From Bradyrhizobium sp. CB2312 (GTDB lineage: Bacteria; Pseudomonadota; Alphaproteobacteria; Rhizobiales; Xanthobacteraceae), in NCBI RefSeq assembly GCF_029714425.1, contig NZ_CP121668.1, positions 7,151,501 to 7,215,500 of the forward strand: 64,000 nt of DNA. Reading direction: 5' to 3'. The position numbers were made by a program, and so were the translations under genes. The notes under the pieces were generated by a model. It was not told the DNA's origin, ran no database searches, and was given only the letters and a program-made list of their open reading frames with translations. Shown here piece after piece: positions 25,988 to 34,932 of the stretch. Each line of letters begins with the position of its first letter. Position 1 is the first letter of the stretch.

Positions 25988-27217
25988 TCAAGCGAGCGCG
26001 CTCTTCAGGTCGAAGCTCTCATCGGCGGCCTGCTCCGGCGTGATCGAGCGGTCCATGCTCTGCAATCTCCGGCCGAACATGTGATCGCCGGCGCGGTTGA
26101 TGGACTCGATGCCGAGCAACCTGTCGCCGTGATAGCAGAACGCCGAAAACGCCTTCCTGGCGGGATCGCCACGCAGCACGACGCGGTCGTAGCCGGTGGT
26201 GAGGCCGGCGATCTGAAGCTTGTCGTCGCCCTGGTCGCTCCAGAACCAGGGATGGCTGTCGTACGGTTTTCGGTCGCCGGTCAGGCGCGCGGCCAAGCAG
26301 CGGGCGTGGTCGGTCGCGTTCTGCACCGATTCCAGCCGCAACGATCCGCCGAAGCGCGGGCTTGCGAACAGCGCGCAGTCGCCGATCGCGGAAATGTCGG
26401 GATCGGCCGTCGACAGATATTCGTCGACGATGATGCCGGCGGCAACCGGCAGCCCCGCTTCGGCTGCGAGCTCGATATTCGGCAGCACGCCGACGCCGAC
26501 CACGACGAGATCCGCGGGCAGATGCCGTCCGTCGCTCAGGGAGACGCCGGTGACCTTGCCGTTCTCGGCCTCGATGGAGGTTGCCTGCACGCCAAGATGG
26601 ATGCGGATGCCGGCCTCGCGATGGCGGTCCTGAAAATATTCCGAGACCTCGGATGTCACCGCGCGCGCCATCACGCGCGGGGCGAGCTCGAGCACGTCGA
26701 CCTCGAGACCCTTGATCCGCGCAGTGGCAGCGAATTCGAGGCCGATGAAGCCGGCGCCGATGATCACGGCGCGCGTCTTCGACGGCATGATCTGCCTGAG
26801 CGACTCGCTGTCGTCGAGGATGCGCAGATACTTCACGTCGGGCAGATTCGCATTCGGCAAATCAAGCAGCCGGTTGCGCGCGCCTGTCGCCAGCACGAGA
26901 TGGCCGTAAGGCAGCGTCTCGCCGGATGCGAGGAGGACCTTGCGCGCCGCGCGATCGATCGAGACCGCGCGGCCCGCGATAAGCTCGATCTTCTGGTCCT
27001 GGTAAAATTTTTCGGGGCGGAACATGAGGCTCTCAGGCCCCGCGGAACCCTTGATATAGCCCTTGGACAGCGGCGGCCGCTGATAGGGCAGATGCGCCTC
27101 GTCATTGATCAGGCTGATAGGCTCGGAAAAACCCGCCTGGCGCAGCGATGCCGCGACCTGGTATCCACCATGGCCGGCGCCGACGATGATCACCGGACCC
27201 GTCATTGGGCAGCCCAT
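25988..27217 (-). CDS. FAD-dependent NAD(P)H oxidoreductase (ferredoxin/putidaredoxin reductase-like)
   Basis: A 409-residue flavoprotein with the N-terminal FAD motif VIIVGAGHGGYQVAASLR, the YQRPPLSKGY block typical of class A aromatic-oxygenase ferredoxin reductases, the NAD motif AVIIGAGFIGLEFAA near 145-160, and the second FAD block ISAIGDCALF near 285. It would pass electrons from NADH to a small ferredoxin of a P450 or dioxygenase, but none is adjacent. Two starts compete: the ATG at 27217, and an ATG at 27205 whose first base overlaps the stop of a possible 13-codon leader frame. The protein then begins MTGPVIIVGAG, nearer to family starts. Confidence 0.9.
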   Translation of the reverse strand: MGCPMTGPVIIVGAGHGGYQVAASLRQAGFSEPISLINDEAHLPYQRPPLSKGYIKGSAGPESLMFRPEKFYQDQKIELIAGRAVSIDRAARKVLLASGETLPYGHLVLATGARNRLLDLPNANLPDVKYLRILDDSESLRQIMPSKTRAVIIGAGFIGLEFAATARIKGLEVDVLELAPRVMARAVTSEVSEYFQDRHREAGIRIHLGVQATSIEAENGKVTGVSLSDGRHLPADLVVVGVGVLPNIELAAEAGLPVAAGIIVDEYLSTADPDISAIGDCALFASPRFGGSLRLESVQNATDHARCLAARLTGDRKPYDSHPWFWSDQGDDKLQIAGLTTGYDRVVLRGDPARKAFSAFCYHGDRLLGIESINRAGDHMFGRRLQSMDRSITPEQAADESFDLKSALA

Positions 27218-27243
27218 TTCTTCAAGACACGAGCGTGACCCAT
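27202..27243 (-). CDS. Possible 13-residue leader peptide overlapping the flavoprotein start
   Basis: An ATG at 27243 sits five bases after a strong GGAG-type site (GAGAGGAGACGAC) and opens a 13-codon frame, MGHARVLKKWAAQ, ending TGA. That stop overlaps the ATG at 27205 of the oxidoreductase (CAATGACG), the usual geometry for translational coupling. This ribosome binding site is better than those in front of either start of the main gene. No homologue is known to me, so this may be only the ribosome entry point for the main gene. Confidence 0.35.
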   Translation of the reverse strand: MGHARVLKKWAAQ

Positions 27244-27447
27244 GTCGTCTCCTCTCTCTATAGATGGCTTGGCTAGCCTAGGAGGAGCCGGCGCTCGTGT
27301 CCGTCCCTAAACGAAGGCGGCCCCATTTGAGCCTATCATTCCGCCCGACGCAAGGGTGGCTCGCGGGGCACTTGCGGCTGGGGATTGTCTCCCCTCGCCT
27401 TCTGCGATTTAGTTGCAGCAACGAACCTCTAGCCGGGGATTTCAAAA

Positions 27448-28242
27448 ATGCCAGCTCCCGTCTCAAAGCCCGACGATCCCGCGCTGCTGCGGATCGACGG
27501 TGCGATCGCGACCATCACGCTCAACCGCCCCGCCGCGTTCAACTCGATCAACCTCGCGATTGCGCAGAAGCTCGAGCAGCTCGCGGCCTATATCGAAGGC
27601 GATAGCGCAATCAGGGTTCTGGTGATCGAGGGTGAGGGCCGCGCCTTCTCGGCCGGCGGGGATTTGCAGACGATCGGCGCTGCGGCGGAAGCGGGCACGG
27701 TGACGCCGGTCGTCGGCGAGCTCCTGAAGCACTATCATTCCTTCATTGAGATCATCAGGCGCATGCCGAAGATCTCGCTGTCGAGCGTGCACGGCTCGGC
27801 CGCCGGCGCCGGGATGGGCCTCGCCTTCGTCACCGATCTCTGCATCGCCGCGGAGGATGCCAAGTTCACGCCGGCCTATGCAAAGATCGGGGTGTCGCCG
27901 GACGGCGGCTCCACGGTCGGCATCGTCGGCACGGTCGGCTCCCGCCGCGCGCTGCAGATCTTTCTCGCCGAGGACAGTTTCACCGCGCGGCAGGCCCATG
28001 AATGGGGCCTCGTCGCCAAGACCGTTCCTGCGACCGAGCTGAAGGCGGCCACGCGACAACTCGCCGAGCGGCTGGCGCTGAACCCGCCGGCGGCGATATC
28101 AGGCACCAAGCAGCTGGTCTATTCCGCCGCGACCACGCCGGTGAAGCAGCAGCTCGACGCCGAGGAGCACAAGATCATCATGGCGATGAACACGGAGGAG
28201 TTCCGTGTCGCCGTGAAGAAGTTCACCAGCAAGGGCAAGTAG
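27448..28242 (+). CDS. Enoyl-CoA hydratase/isomerase family protein
   Basis: A 264-residue crotonase-fold enzyme. The first oxyanion-hole block is EGRAFSAGGDLQTIG (about 55-70) and the second HGSAAGAGMGLAFVTDLCIAAEDAKF (about 112-138). Positions where the classical hydratase has two glutamates are partly replaced (PAYAKIGVSPDGGSTVG), so isomerase or another crotonase activity is as likely as hydration. The gene stands alone on the plus strand between the flavoprotein gene and the TRAP transporter. Confidence 0.88.
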   Translation: MPAPVSKPDDPALLRIDGAIATITLNRPAAFNSINLAIAQKLEQLAAYIEGDSAIRVLVIEGEGRAFSAGGDLQTIGAAAEAGTVTPVVGELLKHYHSFIEIIRRMPKISLSSVHGSAAGAGMGLAFVTDLCIAAEDAKFTPAYAKIGVSPDGGSTVGIVGTVGSRRALQIFLAEDSFTARQAHEWGLVAKTVPATELKAATRQLAERLALNPPAAISGTKQLVYSAATTPVKQQLDAEEHKIIMAMNTEEFRVAVKKFTSKGK

Positions 28243-28259
28243 CGCTCACGCAATCAGCC

Positions 28260-29600
28260 TCACTGCGGACAGATATAGCCCGTCCCCGCCGGCGACTTGA
28301 AGCAGCCGACCGACTCCGGGAGCACGTGCCGCGGCAGCCACAGCACGACGCTCGGGAAGTAGATCGCGAACGCGATGGTGGTGAAGAACACGAGGTAGAT
28401 CGGCAGCGCCGCGCGCAGCGCCTTTGCAAAGCTGATGCCGACGAATTTCGAGGCCATCAGCAGCACCAGCCCGTAAGGCGGCGTGATCAGGCCGAAGGCG
28501 AGCGTTGCGATCAGCACCACGCCCATGTGGACGCCGTTGATCTCGCCGGCCTCGGTGAGCGCATTGACCAGCGGCATGAAGATGATGATGGTCGGCACCG
28601 GCTCGATGAAATCCCCGACCACCGTGAACAGCAGCACCATCAGCAGCATGATCAGATGCGGGTCGTTACCCGCGATCGAAGTGATCATGTCGGCAATGTA
28701 ACTGGCGCCGCGCAAATAGGCGAGCATCCAGCCGAAGGCATTGGCGGCGCCGATGGTGATCAGCGGCAGCGAGAAGATCAGGCCGGCGAGGCAGAAATCA
28801 TACGGGATCTTCCTGATGTGGCCACGGTTGAGCGCGGGGATCACGACCAGGATGATCCAGACCACGGCGACGACGCCGGCTTCCGTCGGCGTGAACCAGC
28901 CGGTGAGGATGCCGCCCAGCAGGATCACCGGAATCATCAGCGGCAGCGCGGCATCTCCGGCCGCGAACACCACCTGCCGCAGCGGCGCGCGCGGTTTGCG
29001 CAGGCCCGATGGGCCGAAGAAATAGCAGTAGATCATCAGGCCGAAGCCGATCATCAGGCCGGGCACGACGCCCGCCATGAACAGGCCGGCGATCGAGACG
29101 TTGCCGACCGCGCCATAGACCACCGCCGTGATGCTCGGCGGCACCAGCGCCGCTATAGTGGAAGCTGATGCGATGATGGCGGCGATGAAGGCGGGCTCAT
29201 AGCCCTCGCGCTTCATCGGGCCGCCGAGCGCGCGGCTCATTACGGCGACGTCGGCCGTGGTCGAGCCTGACATCTCCGAGAAGAACATGCTGAAGACGAC
29301 CACGACCTGCGACAGCCCGCCTCTGATATGACCGACCAGCGACACCGACAGGTTGGCTATTCGCACCACCACATTGGCCGAGCTCATGAGCTCGCCGACC
29401 AGAAGGAAGAACGGGATCGCCAGCAGCGCCTCGGAATCGACGCCGTCGAAGATCTTCTGGATGATCGCGGCGAGCGAGACGTCCGAGAGGATCGCGCCGA
29501 TGAACACGCCGGCCATCAGCGAGAACGGCACGGGCACGCCGAGATAGCCGAACGACAGGAAGCAGATCGACATCAAGGCGAGGACAACAGGTGCGCTCAC
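28260..29600 (-). CDS. TRAP transporter large permease (DctM)
   Basis: A 446-residue membrane protein with about twelve helices, carrying DctM family blocks: PFFLLVGELMSSANVVVRI, SEMSGSTTADVAVM and GLITPPYGLVLLMA. It forms the Na+-driven transport channel with the small DctQ subunit and receives substrate from the periplasmic DctP protein encoded upstream. Its start overlaps the dctQ stop by four bases. The C-terminal tail (SVGCFKSPAGTGYICPQ) is a short extension past the last helix. Substrate is probably an organic or sugar acid given the dehydratase in the same series. Confidence 0.92.
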   Translation of the reverse strand: MSAPVVLALMSICFLSFGYLGVPVPFSLMAGVFIGAILSDVSLAAIIQKIFDGVDSEALLAIPFFLLVGELMSSANVVVRIANLSVSLVGHIRGGLSQVVVVFSMFFSEMSGSTTADVAVMSRALGGPMKREGYEPAFIAAIIASASTIAALVPPSITAVVYGAVGNVSIAGLFMAGVVPGLMIGFGLMIYCYFFGPSGLRKPRAPLRQVVFAAGDAALPLMIPVILLGGILTGWFTPTEAGVVAVVWIILVVIPALNRGHIRKIPYDFCLAGLIFSLPLITIGAANAFGWMLAYLRGASYIADMITSIAGNDPHLIMLLMVLLFTVVGDFIEPVPTIIIFMPLVNALTEAGEINGVHMGVVLIATLAFGLITPPYGLVLLMASKFVGISFAKALRAALPIYLVFFTTIAFAIYFPSVVLWLPRHVLPESVGCFKSPAGTGYICPQ

Positions 29601-30175
29601 GGCTGCGCCCTCATCTGCGCGTCGGTGACGACGGGCGCCCCATCCTCCTCCGGCGGCTCAGGATGGTCAAAACCGTTGCGCAGGCCGTTGACGAGCTGCT
29701 CGATGGTGAACAGCCCGATCAGCACGCCCGACAGCGGGATGATCGCGTAGAGCGAGGCGATCGGGGTGCCCGACGGCAGGCGGAAGCTGCCGAAGCCGCG
29801 CAGATAATTCTGATAGCCGTACCAGATCAGGCAGAAGGCAACGCCGAGCACGACGAGGCGGATGAGGACCTCGACGATCAGCCGCGATGTGCCGTGCATC
29901 GCCTCGGAGATTGCGGTGAGATAGAGATGGTCGTTGCGCCGCGTCGCCGCCGCGGTCCCGATGAAGATCGCGTAGATGAACAGTGTCGACGTGACCTCCT
30001 GCAGCCACAGCCAGGGATGGCCGATGGTGCGGGTGACGATGTCGGCGGTCACGGACAGCGAGAAGCCGAAGCAGAGCAGGCCGCAGAGGATCATCAGCGC
30101 GAGCTCAAGCCAGTCGAACGCGCGCCATTTCAGGTGGCGTTGCCGTTGCACCAGCAGTTTGTCGGCGATGGGCAT
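29597..30175 (-). CDS. TRAP transporter small permease (DctQ)
   Basis: A 192-residue four-helix membrane protein. The helices lie near 22-45, 58-75, 98-118 and 138-160, with HPWLWLQEVTSTLFIYAIFIG as the conserved second-helix block. It pairs with DctM. It starts about 155 bp downstream of dctP, a gap filled by a dispersed repeat, and overlaps dctM by four bases. Confidence 0.88.
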   Translation of the reverse strand: MPIADKLLVQRQRHLKWRAFDWLELALMILCGLLCFGFSLSVTADIVTRTIGHPWLWLQEVTSTLFIYAIFIGTAAATRRNDHLYLTAISEAMHGTSRLIVEVLIRLVVLGVAFCLIWYGYQNYLRGFGSFRLPSGTPIASLYAIIPLSGVLIGLFTIEQLVNGLRNGFDHPEPPEEDGAPVVTDAQMRAQP

Positions 30176-30198
30176 TGTTGCTCCCGGCTACGGCTTTC

Positions 30199-30315
30199 CG
30201 TCATGGCCGGTCTTGTCCCGGCCATCCACGCTCTTGGCGCGGGCTCGAAGGAAGAACGTGGATGTCCGGGACATCTAGCGCGAAGACGCGCTTCGCGCTT
30301 CTGCCCGGGCATGAC
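30199..30315. repeat. Dispersed intergenic element (CATGGCCGG type)
   Basis: GTCATGGCCGGTCTTGTCCC at the left and the partly inverted GGGCATGAC at the right, with an internal AGCGCGAAGACGCGCTTCGCGCT hairpin. This type is common between Bradyrhizobium genes. It lies between dctP and dctQ. Confidence 0.65.
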
Positions 30316-30329
30316 GACCTTGCTTGTGG

Positions 30330-31337
30330 TCAATTGATCGACCGGATCAAATTCTTGATCTTCTCGGCGTGCGGGCCGAGCTCCTTGGCGAGCTTGTCGA
30401 GATAGGGGTCGGCGATCGCCGTAAAGCTCTTCTTGTCGACGTTGTCGACGACCTTGACGCCCATCTTCTTCAGCTTCTCGGCCGCGGTGCGTTCGAGCTC
30501 GAACGCCTTGGCCGGCTCCTTGGAGCTGATCTCGTTGGCCGCGGTCTGCACCCATCCCTTCTGCTCGGGCGTGAGACTCTGCCAGAGCTTGTCGGAGATG
30601 AACACCAGCGCGTTGTTGGCCTCGTGCTCGGTGATGTTGAGGACGGGCGCGACCTCGTAATGCTTGTTGACGAGGTAGACGTTGATGCTGTTCTCGGCAA
30701 CGTCGACGACGCCGGTCTGCAAAGACGTGTAGACGCTGCCGAACGGCATGTGCACGGTCTGGGCGCCGTAGGCCGGGAACATGGTGTCCTCGGTCGCGGT
30801 CGCCTGCACGCGGACCTTCAGCCCCTTGATATCAGCTACATTGTGGATCTCGCGCTTCGAATACATGTGGCGCACGCCTTGCGAGCCCGTCGCGATCACG
30901 TGCAGACCCTGCGTGGTCCCGTCGATCATGGTCTTGAGCGCTTCGAACACGCGGGGATCGGCGAGGCCCTTGATGACGTGGTTCTCGTCGCGGAACAGGA
31001 AGTGCAGCGACATCACGCCGGCCTGCGGCGAGATGGTCGCGGTGTTGGCGGAGGAGATGATGGCGAATTCGACGTCGCCGGCCTTCACGAGCTGGAGCAC
31101 CTGCGGCTCCTGTCCGAGCTGCGCGCCGGGATACTGGTCGATGATCATGGTGCCCTTGCTCAATTCCTTGAGCTTGTCGGCAAACAGGTCGCCCGCGATC
31201 GAATACCCGGTGTTGCGCGGCTGGTCATAGGCGAAGCGATAATGCTTCACCTCCTGCGCTCCGGCGCCCGTGACGAAAAGCATGGCGGCCGCGGCCACGA
31301 GCCCATGTAAGAATCTTGGCATGGATCGCGCAATCAT
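30330..31337 (-). CDS. TRAP transporter substrate-binding protein (DctP)
   Basis: A 335-residue periplasmic binding protein of the DctP family. It has a signal peptide ending TGAGAQ at about residue 28, then KHYRFAYDQPRNTGYSIAGDLFADKLKEL. The substrate-carboxylate-binding Arg of the family is expected within the DIKGLKVRVQAT block near 160-170. It is encoded between the sugar-acid dehydratase (58 bp upstream) and the two permeases. A second in-frame ATG five codons later is possible, but GGGGAAACG favours the first. Confidence 0.92.
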   Translation of the reverse strand: MIARSMPRFLHGLVAAAAMLFVTGAGAQEVKHYRFAYDQPRNTGYSIAGDLFADKLKELSKGTMIIDQYPGAQLGQEPQVLQLVKAGDVEFAIISSANTATISPQAGVMSLHFLFRDENHVIKGLADPRVFEALKTMIDGTTQGLHVIATGSQGVRHMYSKREIHNVADIKGLKVRVQATATEDTMFPAYGAQTVHMPFGSVYTSLQTGVVDVAENSINVYLVNKHYEVAPVLNITEHEANNALVFISDKLWQSLTPEQKGWVQTAANEISSKEPAKAFELERTAAEKLKKMGVKVVDNVDKKSFTAIADPYLDKLAKELGPHAEKIKNLIRSIN

Positions 31338-31394
31338 CGTTTCCCCCTGTTTTATCGCCCGCCGCTTGTGCGGTCTGAGCGCTCGTGCGAGTCG

Positions 31395-33110
31395 TTAATC
31401 CGTCTTTGGTCCAGTCCTCTGCATAAAGTCGAAGTCGCAGCCCTCGTCGGCCTGCAAGATGGTCTTGTCGAACAGCCAGGCGTAACCTCGCTTGGGTTCA
31501 TCCGGCGCGGCTGCGGGCTTCAACGCCGCGCGACGCCGCTCCAGCTCGGCGGCATCGACCAGCAGCTCGATGCTGCGCTTTGCAACGTCCAGGCTGATCA
31601 TGTCGCCGTTCTTCACCAGGGCCAGCGGCCCGCCGACGGCGGATTCCGGCGTGATGTGCAGAACGATGGTGCCGAACGCGGTGCCGCTCATGCGCGCGTC
31701 GGAAATGCGCACCATATCCTTGGTGCCGCCGCGCGCGAGCTTCTTCGGGATCGGCAAGTATCCTGCTTCGGGCATGCCCGGCGCGCCCTTCGGGCCGGCA
31801 TTGCGCAGCACCAGCACGTCGTCGGAATTCACGTCGAGATCGGGATCGTCGACCCGCAGGGTCATGTCCTCGACGGATTCGAACACCACGGCGCGCCCGG
31901 TATGCTTCAACAGTTTTGGGCTCGCGGCCGACTGCTTGATGACCGCGCCACGCGGCGCGAGATTGCCGTGCAGGATGGCAAGACCGCCCTCTTTCTTGAT
32001 CGGATTGTCGCGCGAGCGGATCGCGTCCTGGCCGGGCACGTCCTCGGCATTGGCGACGACATCGCGCAGCGTCTGACCACTGATGGTCTTGGCGTCGAGA
32101 TCGATGAGGTCGCCGAGCTGCGCCAGCAGCTTCGGCACGCCGCCGGCATGGTGGAAATGCTCCATGTAATGCTCGCCGGACGGCTTGAGGTCGACCAGCA
32201 CCGGGACTTCGCGGCCGATCTGGTCGAACGCCTCGAGATCGAGCCGGTGCGGCGAGCGATGCGCCATCGCGGTCAGATGGATCAGGCCGTTGGTCGAGCC
32301 GCCGATCGCCTGGAGCACGACCTGCGCGTTCTTGAAGGAGGCCGGCGTCAACAGTTCGCTCGGCTTCGGGCCCTTGGTCTTGGCCATCTCGGCGGCGACC
32401 TTGCCGCTGGCTTCGGCCAGACGGAAGCGCTCGGCATGGGGCGCGGGGATAGTCGCGCTCATCGGCAGCGACAGGCCCATGGCTTCGATCATGCAGGCCA
32501 TGGTCGAGGCCGTACCCATCACCATGCAGGTGCCGACGGATGGTGCGAGGCGCCCGTTGACCGCCTCGATCTCGGCATCGTCCATGTCGCCGGCGCGATA
32601 TTTCGCCCAGAGCCGGCGACAGTCGGTGCAGGCGCCCAGCACCTCGCCCTTGTGATGGCCGACCACCATGGGACCGACGGGAATGACCACGGTCGGCAAA
32701 TCGGCGCTGATCGCCGCCATCACCTGTGCAGGAAGAGTCTTGTCGCAGCCGCCGATCACGATCACGGAATCCATCGGCTGGGCCCGGATCATCTCCTCAG
32801 TGTCCATCGCCATCAGATTGCGCAGATACATCGAGGTCGGATGCGCAAAGCTCTCGGCGATCGAGATGGTCGGGAACACGAACGGCATCGCGCCCGACAG
32901 CATCACGCCGCGCTTGGCGGCCTCGATGATCTCAGGAACGTTGCCGTGGCAGGGATTGTAGTCGCTATAGGTGTTGGTGATGCCGACGATCGGGCGCTCC
33001 AGCGCGTCGTCGGAATAGCCCATGGCCTTGATGAACGCCTTGCGCAGGAACAGCGAGAAGCCGGCATCGCCATAGCTCGTCAGACCCTTGCGCAGACCAC
33101 TCGTCATCAT
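31395..33110 (-). CDS. IlvD/Edd family dehydratase, probably of a sugar acid
   Basis: A 571-residue Fe-S dehydratase. Cluster cysteines are expected at Cys54 (NPCHGN), Cys122 (GGCDKT) and Cys195 (GTCMVMG), and KTLP plus the SDARMSG block near the C-terminus are conserved. The family includes dihydroxy-acid dehydratase and the sugar-acid dehydratases (arabinonate, xylonate, galactonate, gluconate). Co-location with a TRAP importer and a divergent GntR/FCD regulator favours a catabolic sugar acid over branched-chain amino-acid synthesis. GGGAG precedes tandem ATGs at 33110 and 33107. A promoter-like TTGACA at 33159-33154 overlaps the proximal operator-like site. Confidence 0.9.
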   Translation of the reverse strand: MMTSGLRKGLTSYGDAGFSLFLRKAFIKAMGYSDDALERPIVGITNTYSDYNPCHGNVPEIIEAAKRGVMLSGAMPFVFPTISIAESFAHPTSMYLRNLMAMDTEEMIRAQPMDSVIVIGGCDKTLPAQVMAAISADLPTVVIPVGPMVVGHHKGEVLGACTDCRRLWAKYRAGDMDDAEIEAVNGRLAPSVGTCMVMGTASTMACMIEAMGLSLPMSATIPAPHAERFRLAEASGKVAAEMAKTKGPKPSELLTPASFKNAQVVLQAIGGSTNGLIHLTAMAHRSPHRLDLEAFDQIGREVPVLVDLKPSGEHYMEHFHHAGGVPKLLAQLGDLIDLDAKTISGQTLRDVVANAEDVPGQDAIRSRDNPIKKEGGLAILHGNLAPRGAVIKQSAASPKLLKHTGRAVVFESVEDMTLRVDDPDLDVNSDDVLVLRNAGPKGAPGMPEAGYLPIPKKLARGGTKDMVRISDARMSGTAFGTIVLHITPESAVGGPLALVKNGDMISLDVAKRSIELLVDAAELERRRAALKPAAAPDEPKRGYAWLFDKTILQADEGCDFDFMQRTGPKTD

Positions 33111-33150
33111 GCCACTCCCTAGTTTGGCATTGTGGTACAGCCTGCCCCCT

Positions 33151-33227
33151 GATTGTCAATAAGACTGGTCCATATTGTCGCGCTTTCTGATCGGAAGCGC
33201 CACCTGAGGCACGAATTATTGACAATC
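33151..33227. promoter_or_regulatory. Paired inverted operator-like sites between dehydratase and GntR genes
   Basis: GATTGTCAATAA (33151-33162) and its exact reverse complement TTATTGACAATC (33216-33227) flank 53 bases. Each contains the 9-bp palindrome-like ATTGTCAAT or ATTGACAAT, centres 66 bp apart, about six helical turns. The sites lie in the divergent promoter region. On the minus strand the left site covers a TTGACA -35-like hexamer for the dehydratase gene. They fit operators of a FadR-type GntR regulator. Confidence 0.65.
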
Positions 33228-33280
33228 TGTCCCTTCCCTGCTCCACAGGACGGACCGGCGAGAGGCCGGAGGCTGAGGGC

Positions 33281-33967
33281 ATGTCCGACATACGCACTGC
33301 TGAGACAATGCCGGTCCGGCGTGACGATCCGGATGACGTGGTCGCGCGGCTGGAGGAGGACATCATCTTCGGACGGCTGCCGCCCGGCGCGCGCCTGACC
33401 GAAGACGCGCTGATGTCGCGCTACGGCACCTCGCGCCATTTCGTGCGCCAGGCGCTGGTCGATGCCGAGCGCCGCGGCATCGTCCGCCGCGAGAAGAATG
33501 TCGGCGCCACCGTGCGGTTCTATTCGGCCGAGGAGGTGCGGCAGATCTACGAGGTTCGGGAGATGCTGACGCGGCAGGCCGCGCTGATGATCCCTCTGCC
33601 CGCGCCGCAACCTCTCATCGACGAACTGACCGCCTTGCAGAAGCAGTATTGCGCGAAGGCAGACATACGGGATCTCCGGGGCATCCACGAGGCCAACGAC
33701 GCGTTCCACGTCGCCCTGTTCTCGGCCTGCCGCAATCCCTATCTGGTGCGCTCGCTCCAGGACTACATGAACCTGACGCTGCCGATGCGCGCCAAAAACC
33801 TCGCCGACCGCGAGGGCCTGGCGCAATCGCGCCGCCAGCATGAATTGATGATCGAGCTGTTGAAGGGCCGCGACAGCTGGGCGCTGGCGCAGCTGTGCGT
33901 GGATCATATGCAGTTCAGCAAGTCGGATTATCTGGCAAGGATTGCGGGGGAGGCGGCGCGGCGGTAG
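33281..33967 (+). CDS. GntR family regulator, FadR/FCD subfamily
   Basis: A 228-residue regulator. The winged helix is at about 15-80: DDVVARLEEDIIFGRLPPGARLTEDALMSRYGTSRHFVRQALVDAERRGIVRREKNVGATV. The C-terminal FCD domain follows, with metal-binding Asp/His candidates in HEANDAFHVALFSACRN and HELMIELLKGRD. It is divergent from the dehydratase/TRAP series and almost surely regulates it, probably repressing until a sugar acid binds. GGAGG lies upstream of the ATG. Confidence 0.92.
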   Translation: MSDIRTAETMPVRRDDPDDVVARLEEDIIFGRLPPGARLTEDALMSRYGTSRHFVRQALVDAERRGIVRREKNVGATVRFYSAEEVRQIYEVREMLTRQAALMIPLPAPQPLIDELTALQKQYCAKADIRDLRGIHEANDAFHVALFSACRNPYLVRSLQDYMNLTLPMRAKNLADREGLAQSRRQHELMIELLKGRDSWALAQLCVDHMQFSKSDYLARIAGEAARR

Positions 33968-33984
33968 GGCTTCGCTTCGACGTC

Positions 33985-34443
33985 TCAGGAGCTCGCGACC
34001 GGCCGGCGCGCGACGAGAACTGTGCCAATGCACTGCAGCACGATTTCACGCTTTTGATTGCGGAGATGGATTTGGTTGCGGACGACACCCCTGTCGGAAT
34101 GCGACTTGGTTTCGCGCTTCTCTAGGATCGTCACCTCAAGACCAAGCTCATCTCCCGGGCGCACCGGCGCGGGCAACCTGAGTTCATCAAAACCGAGCCC
34201 GGCCAAAACACGAAGCGAAAAGGGCTGCGTCTTGCTCAACAATGAAATCAGGATCGCGAAGGTGTGAGCACTTGATGCCGTCAGCCCCGCAAAGACCGAG
34301 CGCGCGGCAGCTTCCTCATCGACATGAAAGGGCTGCGGGTCGAACTTCCTGGCAAATTCGATGATCTCGTCCTTCGATACCTGATACGGGCCCGCCGTCC
34401 GCAATTTGCCGACCTCAGCCTCGTCGAAATACAGCATGACCAT
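33985..34443 (-). CDS. MaoC family dehydratase (hot-dog fold)
   Basis: A 152-residue single hot-dog protein. The family's hydratase motif is present: FARKFDPQPFHVDEEAAARSVFAGLTASSAHT, with Asp and His of the active site, and LGFDELRLPAPVRPGDELGLEVT. It probably hydrates an enoyl-CoA. The start is the ATG at 34443 with GGGAGACG upstream. The gene is convergent with the GntR gene and 18 bp from it. Confidence 0.88.
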   Translation of the reverse strand: MVMLYFDEAEVGKLRTAGPYQVSKDEIIEFARKFDPQPFHVDEEAAARSVFAGLTASSAHTFAILISLLSKTQPFSLRVLAGLGFDELRLPAPVRPGDELGLEVTILEKRETKSHSDRGVVRNQIHLRNQKREIVLQCIGTVLVARRPVASS

Positions 34444-34495
34444 CAACGTCTCCCAAGTGCCGGCTGGCCAAAGCTGCCGAATAGGCCTCTGATGT

Positions 34496-34909
34496 TCAGT
34501 ACCGCCTCAACAACCCGCGATCCACACCGGCATCGCCATAGGCGGCGCAGGCCCGTTTCGGGTCTTTGATCAAGTCCGCGCGGACGCGGCGGAACGTTCT
34601 GCCGGCCGCGTCGGACACTTCGGAGCGGAATTTGCCGGGATCGTAGCTCTCGCCGTCGCGGGCCTTGATGGCCGCGGCATAGGCGTCGATCATCGCCATC
34701 GCGGCCTCGGGGCTGCCGAGCAGCCGGGCGCCGAGTTGAACGCCGCCGGCACCGTCGACCTCGTAACCGTCGCATCTCTGCTCCAGCACCACGGATGCGG
34801 TGACGAGCTGGTCGAGAAACGTCGCCTCGGTGTCGCTGAGCGCTGCGGCTCGCGCCTGTCCTGACACGAACAACGCGAGCATCGCGACAGCCGGCAGATT
34901 GATCTTCAT
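34496..34909 (-). CDS. Secreted hypothetical protein, 137 aa
   Basis: A small exported protein with a clear signal peptide (MKINLPAVAMLALFVSGQARA, cleavage near 21-22). The mature part is helical, with Cys near 45 and near 119 that could form a disulfide. No family is recognised. It lies 53 bp upstream of the maoC-like gene on the same strand. Confidence 0.65.
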   Translation of the reverse strand: MKINLPAVAMLALFVSGQARAAALSDTEATFLDQLVTASVVLEQRCDGYEVDGAGGVQLGARLLGSPEAAMAMIDAYAAAIKARDGESYDPGKFRSEVSDAAGRTFRRVRADLIKDPKRACAAYGDAGVDRGLLRRY

Positions 34910-34932
34910 GCTCAGCCGATCATGTGGATCGA

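Noticed and set aside
30340..30364. TTGATC and GATCAA near the dctP stop as a FixK box
   Set aside because: The half-sites are seven bases apart at the ATs, not four, and lie at a gene end.
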